20,894 nt of DNA from JADGOV01 sp040002735. GTDB taxonomy: Bacteria; Actinomycetota; Actinomycetes; JADGOV01. A model generated the notes under the pieces. That model was not told the origin of the DNA and made no database searches. It saw nothing but the letters and a program-made list of their open reading frames with translations. Location of the stretch: the NCBI GenBank assembly GCA_040002735.1, contig JBDUDX010000104.1, forward strand, positions 1 to 20,894. Reading direction: 5' to 3'. Made by a program: the position numbers and the translations under genes. Positions 14,828-20,894 of the stretch are shown piece by piece. Position 1 is the first letter of the stretch; each line of letters opens with the position of its first letter.

Positions 14828-14923
14828 GTAGCTCACTCCCGGGGTCCGGTGCCGCAGAACGCTTATTCTCCGTCACCTCGGCCGGCGTCGCAGGGCAACG
14901 CGTTCAACCGGGTCTTCCACCCC

Positions 14924-15586
14924 TCAGCCGCGAGTGACGGTGAAGCTGCGAATTCCCACCGCGGCCCTCGGCGCCCCGTCACCCGACCCATTGCGATCGT
15001 CGGTACCGGCAGCTGCGATCCGGCGCAGCACGTCGAGGCCGCCGGTGATCCGGCCAAACGGCGTGTACTGCGGCGGCAGGTCGGTGTCCCGGTACACCAG
15101 GAAGAACTGACTGCCGCCGGTGCCCGGCGCACCCGTGTTGGCCATGGCCACGGTACCCGCCGGATAACGGGCATGGGCCAGGTTCTCGTCGGGAATGGAG
15201 TAGCCCGGGTCGCCCCGTCCGGTTCCGGTCGGATCACCGCACTGCAGTACGAAGATTCCGGCGGTCGTGAGCCGGTGGCAACGACTGCCGTCGAGGTAAT
15301 GCTTGCTGGCGAGGAAAGCGAACGAGTTCACCGTACTTGGCGTCGTGCCGGCGTCCATGGCGACGGTGATGGTTCCGCAGTTCGTGACGATCCGGGCCGT
15401 ATACGGAACGCGGGCCACGGTGAGCGGCGGCTCGGCTGGGAAGGTCTGCGGGCGGGGCGGCGGCATCGACAGCTGGGCGCAGCCGGCCACCGGCGTCACG
15501 CTCGCCCCCTTGGAGGATGCGGAGCCGCAGCCGGTCGCCACCGTCGCGAGCGCTGCTCCCACCACCAGGCAACGCACCCGACTCAC
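14924..15586 (-). CDS. Cyclophilin-type peptidyl-prolyl isomerase, predicted lipoprotein
   Basis: This 220-residue protein is an extracytoplasmic proline isomerase. The signal sequence ends in ATGC, giving a lipobox cysteine at residue 20, then a short linker. The cyclophilin domain (about 62-218) shows CHRL with the catalytic arginine at 105, FVLQCGDPTGTGRG (112-125) and GSQFFLVY (158-165). The Trp and His of human CypA (W121, H126) are not conserved; LPPQYTPFG stands there, a form I recall from other actinobacterial PpiB-like proteins. Four cysteines (36, 70, 103, 116) in the exported part could form disulfides. The GTG start at 15586 lies in a GTGA overlap with the stop of the FKBP gene, so the two isomerases are translationally coupled. 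It is the usual neighbour of the MBL-hisS block in Actinomycetota. Confidence 0.93.
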   Translation of the reverse strand: MSRVRCLVVGAALATVATGCGSASSKGASVTPVAGCAQLSMPPPRPQTFPAEPPLTVARVPYTARIVTNCGTITVAMDAGTTPSTVNSFAFLASKHYLDGSRCHRLTTAGIFVLQCGDPTGTGRGDPGYSIPDENLAHARYPAGTVAMANTGAPGTGGSQFFLVYRDTDLPPQYTPFGRITGGLDVLRRIAAAGTDDRNGSGDGAPRAAVGIRSFTVTRG

Positions 15587-16224
15587 GTCACGGCCAACAG
15601 GTCCACCACGAAGACCAGCGGCTCATTGGGTTTGATCGTCGGTGGTCGACCTTGCGGGCCGTAGGCGAGTGCGGCCGGAGTCGTGAGTTGCCGGCGTCCG
15701 CCGACCTTCATGCCGACGATGCCCCGGTCCCACCCCTTGATCACCTTGCCGGCGCCCAACGGAAACGGAAAGGCCTGCCGCGCCTTCCACGACGAGCCGA
15801 ACTCTTTGCCGTCCGGGTAGCCGACGCCGACGTAGTTCACGGTGACCTGCTGGCCGGCCTTGGCCGCTGGGCCCTTGCCGAGGATGAGGTCGCGGATCGC
15901 CAGCTTGGTCGGGGCCGTTTTGGGCAGGGTTGCGACCGGCTTGGTCTTCAGTCGTGGGTCCGCGCCCGGGGGCACCGGCGGGAAAGCGACCGGCTTGGTG
16001 GTACTCGCCGTCGGGGTGGGGCTGGTCGATGCGGACGGTTTCGCCTTCTTCCGGCCGGCGGTCGCGAGCAGCGCGACGACGCTGAGCACCAGGGCGACGG
16101 CGATGACCGACGCCACGATCTGGTTGCGACGTCGGGCCCGGCGACGGGCGGCCTCCCGGCGCTGAGCTTGGCGCTCGCGGCGTTGCCGCTCCACCTCGCG
16201 CTCCCGCTGCCTGCTTTGAGCCAC
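15583..16224 (-). CDS. Membrane-anchored FKBP-type peptidyl-prolyl isomerase
   Basis: This 213-residue protein starts at GTG 16224, 5 nt after a clear GGAGG; the longer open frame upstream is rejected. Residues 1-34 are a charged Arg/Glu/Gln-rich cytoplasmic segment, residues 35-56 a single membrane helix, and 60-100 a Ser/Thr/Pro/Lys linker. The FKBP domain is at about 118-213. Binding-site residues matching FKBP12 are Tyr131, Phe142, Phe154, Val161-Ile162, Trp165, Tyr188 and Phe205. The residue after Phe142 is Gly143, where FKBP12 and many bacterial relatives have the active-site Asp (D37). The domain faces the outside, as does the coupled cyclophilin, suggesting a folding pair for exported proteins. 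It is divergent from the MBL hydrolase gene (127 bp gap). Confidence 0.93.
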   Translation of the reverse strand: MAQSRQREREVERQRRERQAQRREAARRRARRRNQIVASVIAVALVLSVVALLATAGRKKAKPSASTSPTPTASTTKPVAFPPVPPGADPRLKTKPVATLPKTAPTKLAIRDLILGKGPAAKAGQQVTVNYVGVGYPDGKEFGSSWKARQAFPFPLGAGKVIKGWDRGIVGMKVGGRRQLTTPAALAYGPQGRPPTIKPNEPLVFVVDLLAVT

Positions 16225-16279
16225 CGGCACCTCCGTCGGATCCGACACTGCGGCTCCCACCTGGCCAGCAGCGAAATCG

Positions 16280-16304
16280 AGTCTAGGGGCGTCGCCGGTA
16301 GTCT
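16280..16304. promoter_or_regulatory. Candidate back-to-back -10 elements between the FKBP and MBL-hisS-aspS operons
   Basis: In the 127 bp divergent gap TAGACT reads on the minus strand (16285-16280) and TAGTCT on the plus strand (16299-16304), both fitting TANNNT and only 13 bp apart. They would give leaders of about 40-50 nt, consistent with both downstream genes having ribosome-binding sites. No good -35 elements were found, so this is tentative. Confidence 0.3.
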
Positions 16305-16351
16305 CGGGTGCGCACCGTTGTCGCGGTGATACCCAAGGAGAAGGGTCAAAC

Positions 16352-17020
16352 GTGCTCGTCGAGGGCTTTCCCGCTGGGCCACCGGGGACGAACTGCTGGG
16401 TGGTGGCGCCCGCCGCCGGTGAAGAGTGCGTGATCATCGATCCGGGTATCTGGGCCGAGGAGGCCCTGGACGCGATCATTGATCGGCACCGGCTGCGCCC
16501 GGTCGCGGTCCTGCTCACCCACGGCCACTTCGACCACACCTTCGCGGTGCTGCCGGTGTGCGGCGCGCGCAACGTACCCGCGTACATCGCGCCGGCCGAC
16601 CGGGGACAGCTCACCGACCCGTGGTCGGCGGTGGGCATGCCGGTCGGTACGCCGATGTTCGGCCGGCTCACCTGGTCCGAGCCGGATGACGTCCGACCGC
16701 TGGCCGACGGGCAGGTTGTGCAGCTCGCGGGGGTCGAGTTGACGGTGGACGCCGCGCCGGGTCACAGTCCTGGGCAGGTCACGTTCCGCGGCGGCACGGA
16801 TTTCTTCTCCGGTGACCTCATTTTCGCCGACTCCATCGGGCGTACGGACTTCCCGGGCGGCTCGTATCCCGACATGCTGGCTTCGCTGGTGCGGGTCGTC
16901 CTGCCGTTGCCCGACGAGACCCGGATCCGGCCGGGGCACGGACCCGAGACGACGGTCGGGCGGGAACGTCGGAGCAACATGTTCCTCGCCGAAGCGCGCC
17001 GGGCCGTCGGGGCGCGATGA
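16352..17020 (+). CDS. Metallo-beta-lactamase-fold hydrolase (glyoxalase II-like)
   Basis: This 222-residue cytoplasmic metallohydrolase has the zinc-binding motif THGHFDH at 56-62. APGHSPG carries the next histidine (about residue 136), FFSGDLIFADSIGRTDFPGG the bridging aspartate, and RPGHG the last histidine. SGDLIF...GRTDFPGG is characteristic of the short glyoxalase II/YcbL-like group, which lacks the C-terminal substrate-binding helical domain of classical glyoxalase II (about 250 residues or more). The physiological substrate is not established; a thioester hydrolase activity is a reasonable guess. GTG at 16352 is preceded by AAGGAGAAGG. Its stop overlaps the hisS start (ATGA, 17017-17020). 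This gene next to hisS is a common actinobacterial arrangement. Confidence 0.92.
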   Translation: MLVEGFPAGPPGTNCWVVAPAAGEECVIIDPGIWAEEALDAIIDRHRLRPVAVLLTHGHFDHTFAVLPVCGARNVPAYIAPADRGQLTDPWSAVGMPVGTPMFGRLTWSEPDDVRPLADGQVVQLAGVELTVDAAPGHSPGQVTFRGGTDFFSGDLIFADSIGRTDFPGGSYPDMLASLVRVVLPLPDETRIRPGHGPETTVGRERRSNMFLAEARRAVGAR

Positions 17021-18321
17021 GCGGTTCGGCCGCCGGTTTCACCGCGCCGAAGGGCACGTTCGACCTGCTACCGCCGCGATCCGCCGTGTTCACCGCCGTA
17101 CGGGACGGGCTCGCAGCGCCGGTGCGCCGCGCCGGATACGGCTATGTCGAGACGCCGGCGTTCGAGGACACCGCGCTGTTTGCTCGGGGCGTCGGCGCGT
17201 CGACCGACATCGTCAGCAAGGAGATGTACACCTTCACCACTCGTGGCGGGCAGTCGCTGACGCTGCGCCCGGAGGGTACGGCCGGCGTGCTGCGGGCGGT
17301 ACTGGAACATGGGCTCCACCGCGGCGCGCTGCCGGTGAAGCTCTGGTACGCGGGCTCGTATTACCGGTACGAACGTCCGCAGGCCGGCCGATACCGGCAC
17401 TTCTCCCAGGTCGGTGCCGAGGCGCTCGGGGTGGAGGATCCGGCGATCGACGCTGAGCTCGTCGTGCTGGCGGCCGACGCTTTTCGCGACCTCGGGCTCA
17501 CCGGCGTACGGCTGTTGCTCAACTCGCTCGGCTGCCGGGAGTGCCGGCCCGAGTATCGGTCGCGCCTGCAGGCCTTTCTGCGCGGGCTCGATCTCGACGA
17601 GGAGACACGGCAGCGGGTCGATATCAACCCGCTGCGCGTACTGGACGACAAGCGCCCGGAGGTGCAGCGGCAACTGGTGGGCGCGCCGCTGGTCGTTGAC
17701 TCCCTCTGCGAGGCCTGCCGGGCCCATCACGATGCGGTGCGCGCCATGCTCGCTGACGTGGGCGTGACGTGGCAGGACGAGCCGCGACTCGTCCGCGGGC
17801 TGGATTACTACACGCGTACGACGTTCGAGTTCGTCCACGACGGGCTCGGCTCGCAATCCGCGGTCGGCGGGGGCGGCCGGTACGACGGCCTGTCCGAGGA
17901 GATCGGCGGCCCGCCCCTGCCCGGTGTGGGTTGGGCACTCGGCGTGGACCGAACGGTGTTGGCGTTGGACGCCGAGGCGATCGCGGTTCCTCCTGCCGAC
18001 TCGGTCGAGGTATTCGGCGTGCCGCTCGGGGCCGAGGCCGAGCGGGTCTTGTTCGGCATTGTGAGCGGGTTGCGCCGCAGCGGCGTCTCCGCCGACCTGG
18101 CGTACGGCGGCCGCAGCGTCAAGGGTGCGATGAAGGCCGCCGACCGTTCCGGGGCGAGGTACGCGCTGGTACTCGGCGAGCGCGACCTGGCTGAGGGCGC
18201 GGTGCAACTGAAGGACCTCGAATCCGGCGACCAGCGGCCGATACCGATCGACGACGCCGTCGCACTGATCGAGGCGGAACTGACCACGCCAAGCTTTCTG
18301 GCGCCTGAGGAGCCTTCGTGA
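17017..18321 (+). CDS. hisS: Histidyl-tRNA synthetase
   Basis: This 434-residue class II aminoacyl-tRNA synthetase attaches histidine to tRNA-His. Visible landmarks are KGTFDLLPP at 12-20, motif 2 around SYYRYERPQAGRYRHF (about 113-128), the histidine-specific RGLDYYTRT (about 261-269), GGGGRYDGL (about 284-292) and motif 3 at GVGWALGVDR (about 306-315). The C-terminal anticodon-binding domain (about 330-420) contains VEVFGVPLG and SVKGAMKAADRSGARYALVLGE. Length is normal for the bacterial enzyme. The ATG start overlaps the hydrolase stop, and its own stop overlaps the aspS start (GTGA, 18318-18321), so all three genes are probably one transcript with coupled translation. Confidence 0.98.
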   Translation: MSGSAAGFTAPKGTFDLLPPRSAVFTAVRDGLAAPVRRAGYGYVETPAFEDTALFARGVGASTDIVSKEMYTFTTRGGQSLTLRPEGTAGVLRAVLEHGLHRGALPVKLWYAGSYYRYERPQAGRYRHFSQVGAEALGVEDPAIDAELVVLAADAFRDLGLTGVRLLLNSLGCRECRPEYRSRLQAFLRGLDLDEETRQRVDINPLRVLDDKRPEVQRQLVGAPLVVDSLCEACRAHHDAVRAMLADVGVTWQDEPRLVRGLDYYTRTTFEFVHDGLGSQSAVGGGGRYDGLSEEIGGPPLPGVGWALGVDRTVLALDAEAIAVPPADSVEVFGVPLGAEAERVLFGIVSGLRRSGVSADLAYGGRSVKGAMKAADRSGARYALVLGERDLAEGAVQLKDLESGDQRPIPIDDAVALIEAELTTPSFLAPEEPS

Positions 18322-20066
18322 TCCGCACGCATTCGGCCGGTTCACTGCGCGTTTCTGACGCGGGCGCCGAGGTCACTCTGGCCGGGTGGGTCGCCCGGCG
18401 CCGCGATCACGGCGGCGTGACGTTCCTCGACTTGCGCGACGCGAGCGGCGTGGTACAGGTCGTCCTTCGTGATGCCGAATCGGCCCGAGCGCTGCGCGCC
18501 GAGTTCTGCGTCGCGGTGCGGGGGAGCGTCGCCGCGAGGCCGTCCGGTAACGCCAACCCCGAGCTGGCCACCGGCGACATCGAGGTAGTGGCGTCGTCGC
18601 TGGACGTGTTGAGCACCGCCGCCGAACTGCCCTTCCCGATTGAGGGTTCACCGTACGGGCCGGGGTCTGTGGACGAGACCGCCCGCTGGCGTTACCGGTA
18701 CCTCGACCTGCGTCGGGCCTGGCCGGCGAACGCGCTGCGGACCCGGGCCCGGATGACGTCCATCATTCGGCGGGTCATGGAGGCTCACGGTTTCCTGGAC
18801 GTGGAGACGCCGCACCTCACCCGGTCGACGCCGGAGGGCGCCCGCGACTTCCTGGTTCCGGTACGGCTACAGCCCGGGCACTGGTACGCGCTTCCGCAGT
18901 CGCCACAGTTGTTCAAGCAGCTGCTGATGGTCGCCGGCCTGGAGCGGTATTACCAGATCGCGCGCTGCTTCCGGGACGAAGATTTCCGCGCGGACCGGAC
19001 GGCGGAGTTCACCCAGCTCGACATCGAGTTGAGCTTTCTCGATGAGGAGGATATCTACGCGCTCACCGAGGACCTGCTGATCACCCTGTGGCGGGAGATT
19101 CTCGGCGTCGAGTTGCCGCAGCCGTTCGAGCGCATGACCTACGCCGAGGCGCTCCGCCGGTTCGGGTCGGACCGGCCGGACCTGCGGTTCTCGTTGGAGC
19201 TTGTCGACGTCACGTCGTACCTGGCCGGGTCGTCGTTCCGGGTGTTCGCCGGCCAGCCCCATGTGGGTGGGGTCGTCTTCCCCGGAGGCGGGTCGTTGAC
19301 CCGACGGGAGATCGACGGCTGGACGGACTGGGCGCGCGGGCGCGGTGCTCGCGGGTTGGCCTATGTGCTGCTCGACGCAGATGGTCTCGTCCGGGAGTCC
19401 GGGCCGGTGGCGAGGAATCTTTCGGCGGCGGAGTTGGCCGGTCTGCCCGCGGCTGTCGGAGCTTCGCCTGGTGACGCGGTCTTCTTCGCGGCCGGAGCTG
19501 AGCGGGCGTCCCAGGAGTTGCTCGGGGCGCTGCGTCTGGCAATAGCCCGGGACCGTGGGTTGATCGATGAGTCGCTGTGGAGCTTTCTCTGGGTGACCGA
19601 CTTCCCGATGTTCGAGGCCACATCTGAGGGCGGCTGGACCGCGGTGCACCACCCGTTCACCGGCCCGACCCCGGAGTGGGCGGATCGCTTCGCCGCGGAA
19701 CCGGGCTCGGCGCTTGCTCGGGCCTACGACGTCGTCGCCAACGGAATCGAACTCGGCGGCGGGTCGATCCGTATCCATCAGGCGGGGATGCAGGAGCAGG
19801 TATTCGACACGATCGGGCTGACTCCTGAGGAGGCGCAGACCAAGTTCGGCTTTCTGCTGGAAGCCTTCCGGTTCGGTCCGCCACCACATGGCGGGATCGC
19901 CTTTGGGCTGGATCGGCTGGCCGCGGTGCTCGCCGGTACCGATGCGATCCGCGAGGTGATGGCGTTCCCGAAAGCGTCCTCGGGCGGGGACCCGCTCACC
20001 GGCGCACCCACTCCCATCACGGCTGAGCAACGGCGCGAGGCGGGCATCGACGTGAACCCGGCTTAG
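18318..20066 (+). CDS. aspS: Aspartyl-tRNA synthetase, bacterial type, probably non-discriminating
   Basis: This 582-residue class IIb synthetase charges tRNA with aspartate. It has an N-terminal anticodon-binding OB fold (about 1-105, VTLAGWVARRRDHGG), a catalytic core with YYQIARCFRDEDFRADR (motif 2 region, about 212-228), the bacterial GAD insertion domain (about 280-410) and motif 3 at GGIAFGLDRLAAVLAG (about 524-539). His31 and Gly77 occupy the two positions reported to distinguish non-discriminating from discriminating AspRS (Leu and Lys in E. coli). That suggests it also makes Asp-tRNA-Asn for repair by GatCAB. The GTG start at 18318 overlaps the hisS stop. An 81 bp gap separates it from a convergent gene. 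Confidence 0.98.
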   Translation: MIRTHSAGSLRVSDAGAEVTLAGWVARRRDHGGVTFLDLRDASGVVQVVLRDAESARALRAEFCVAVRGSVAARPSGNANPELATGDIEVVASSLDVLSTAAELPFPIEGSPYGPGSVDETARWRYRYLDLRRAWPANALRTRARMTSIIRRVMEAHGFLDVETPHLTRSTPEGARDFLVPVRLQPGHWYALPQSPQLFKQLLMVAGLERYYQIARCFRDEDFRADRTAEFTQLDIELSFLDEEDIYALTEDLLITLWREILGVELPQPFERMTYAEALRRFGSDRPDLRFSLELVDVTSYLAGSSFRVFAGQPHVGGVVFPGGGSLTRREIDGWTDWARGRGARGLAYVLLDADGLVRESGPVARNLSAAELAGLPAAVGASPGDAVFFAAGAERASQELLGALRLAIARDRGLIDESLWSFLWVTDFPMFEATSEGGWTAVHHPFTGPTPEWADRFAAEPGSALARAYDVVANGIELGGGSIRIHQAGMQEQVFDTIGLTPEEAQTKFGFLLEAFRFGPPPHGGIAFGLDRLAAVLAGTDAIREVMAFPKASSGGDPLTGAPTPITAEQRREAGIDVNPA

Positions 20067-20071
20067 CCTGC

Positions 20072-20121
20072 GCCGGTTCCCAGCAAGCCGGCGGGCGAGG
20101 TACGTCCGGACGCCTCCCGGA
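20072..20121. terminator. Weak hairpins between convergent aspS and PKD-like gene
   Basis: GCCGG (20072-20076) can pair with CCGGC (20088-20092) over an 11-base loop, and TCCGG (20105-20109) with CCGGA (20117-20121) over a 7-base loop. The second is followed within a few bases by a T-rich stretch on the plus strand. The stems are only 5 bp, so this is a possible but not convincing terminator region. Confidence 0.25.
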
Positions 20122-20147
20122 ACTGACGTTTCTCTTGTCGCGGCCCG

Positions 20148-20894
20148 TTATGGCCCGGCGACGAGTTCGCTGTGCGCTTGGCGAATGGGCAGTGTGCGGG
20201 TGGTGGTGAAGACGATGTCCGGGATGGGGAACGTCCCGGCGATACCCGTAACGGTGAAGCCAGCTCGCCAGGTGACGGTGAGCGTGGAGGCAACCGTCGC
20301 GTTGGTGAGGTAGGTGTGGGTGAGGTAGTAGTCGGGATGGTCCGCCGGCAGGATGCCCGGCCGGAAGGGGGTGCCGGCGGTGTCCGGCCCGGCGGTGCCG
20401 TCGCCGTAATCCCAACCGTAGTGAGCTTCCGCGGTGAGGCTCGCGGGAAGTGGGACCGTGACAGCGAGCGTGACCGGCGGGTTGTCCGTGGTGGCGAAGA
20501 TCTGTGGCAGGTTCACCAGCCCACCCGTGGGTGGCGCGGTGACGATTGTCGGCTTCGGAAGGTGCGCATCTTTGAGGTAGCGGATGAAAGCGGCTTGGGC
20601 GGTGGCCAGACTGACCGTCTTGGGTGTGCCGATGCAGTGGCTGCCGGGTCGTCGCAGCGGCGCTAGCAGGCTGCCGGCGGGACGAATGAAGGTCCACACC
20701 GCGATCTTCCCAATCGGGCAAATAGCGAACGCTGCCGCGCAGTTATGACCCGCACCGTCCCCGTTCGCGTCCATAGTTTCGTTGCCCGTACACGCCAATT
20801 CGTAGAAGTACTCGCTCCGCACCCCGCTGACCGTTCCCGTACTCGCCATCTCCGAGCCATGAAACTCGCCGTGGGAGTACGTGTACTGGTAGCC
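20148..20894 (-). CDS. Secreted PKD-like domain protein, C-terminal part (5' end outside window)
   Basis: 248 residues are visible. The frame stays open to the window edge, so the ATG at 20849 is probably internal and the true start lies beyond 20894. The N-terminal visible half has cysteines in ELACTG, GHNCAA, FAICP and SHCIG, plus an acidic DANGDGAGH stretch resembling a calcium-binding loop. The C-terminal half (about residues 145-225) has YGWDYGDGT, a later HTYLTN and the strand STLTVTW, the pattern of a PKD-type beta-sandwich. Such domains are extracellular and mediate protein or carbohydrate contacts. A signal peptide, if present, is off the window. It converges on aspS and is not obviously linked to the polysaccharide locus. 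PKD assignment is moderate; overall function unknown. Confidence 0.7.
   Translation of the reverse strand, partial: GYQYTYSHGEFHGSEMASTGTVSGVRSEYFYELACTGNETMDANGDGAGHNCAAAFAICPIGKIAVWTFIRPAGSLLAPLRRPGSHCIGTPKTVSLATAQAAFIRYLKDAHLPKPTIVTAPPTGGLVNLPQIFATTDNPPVTLAVTVPLPASLTAEAHYGWDYGDGTAGPDTAGTPFRPGILPADHPDYYLTHTYLTNATVASTLTVTWRAGFTVTGIAGTFPIPDIVFTTTRTLPIRQAHSELVAGP

Noticed and set aside
16225..16671. 149-residue N-terminal extension of the FKBP protein
   Set aside because: It runs antisense through the MBL hydrolase gene. GTG at 16224 has a strong GGAGG and is followed by a sensible anchor-linker-FKBP layout.
17068..18345. 425-residue open frame on the minus strand over hisS
   Set aside because: It is a mirror frame of a GC-rich gene. 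The plus strand encodes an unmistakable HisRS with all class II motifs, and the antisense product resembles no protein.
18867..20030. 387-residue open frame on the minus strand over aspS
   Set aside because: Antisense shadow of aspS; the translation is Arg/Pro/Gln-rich low-complexity sequence without motifs.
1..20894. CRISPR arrays, tRNA/rRNA genes, insertion sequences, integrases
   Set aside because: Looked for on both strands; no regularly spaced repeats, tRNA-like cloverleafs, terminal inverted repeats or recombinase genes were recognised.

Overview
The window is GC-rich DNA with many GTG starts, overlapping GTGA/ATGA stop-start junctions and a core order of rel, peptidyl-prolyl isomerase, metallo-beta-lactamase-fold hydrolase, hisS, aspS. 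That order is familiar from Actinomycetota (Mycobacterium tuberculosis has a closely similar arrangement around relA-ppiB-Rv2581c-hisS). I place it in Actinomycetota but cannot name an order or genus from sequence alone. No rRNA, tRNA, CRISPR array, insertion sequence or phage gene was seen.

Layout. Bases 1-1323 are the 3' part of a bifunctional (p)ppGpp synthetase/hydrolase. Bases 1415-3336 (minus strand) hold a GNAT acetyltransferase and an MFS exporter. Bases 3427-4994 (plus) hold a small lipoprotein and a secreted four-cysteine protein of unknown function. Bases 4976-8411 (minus) are three GT4-type glycosyltransferases in one tightly overlapping operon. Bases 8478-13896 (plus) are a Wzz-like chain-length protein, a Wzy-type polymerase/ligase, a membrane GT2 glycosyltransferase and a Wzx-type flippase. 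Bases 13898-14827 (minus) are a polysaccharide deacetylase. Bases 14924-16224 (minus) are two membrane-anchored peptidyl-prolyl isomerases (cyclophilin and FKBP). Bases 16352-20066 (plus) are an MBL hydrolase, hisS and aspS in one overlapping operon. Bases 20148-20894 (minus) are the 3' part of a secreted PKD-like protein running off the window.

How it works together. The block from about 3.8 to 14.8 kb reads as a Wzx/Wzy-type exopolysaccharide locus. The glycosyltransferases would build a lipid-linked repeat unit, Wzx would flip it, Wzy would polymerise it under Wzz-type length control, and the deacetylase and secreted protein may modify or bind the product. No initiating phosphoglycosyltransferase, BY-kinase or nucleotide-sugar gene is in the window, so the pathway must borrow these from elsewhere. 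The locus appears to sit as an accessory insertion between rel and the ppi-hisS-aspS core.

Most notable points: the polymerase carries a C-terminal Wzz-like domain that is paralogous to the stand-alone Wzz-like protein encoded just upstream; the GT2 gene seems to carry a compensated double frameshift that replaces a membrane helix with a basic stretch; the secreted four-cysteine protein has no assigned function; and two genes have a -10-like hexamer exactly 6 nt before a GTG start, suggesting leaderless mRNAs.
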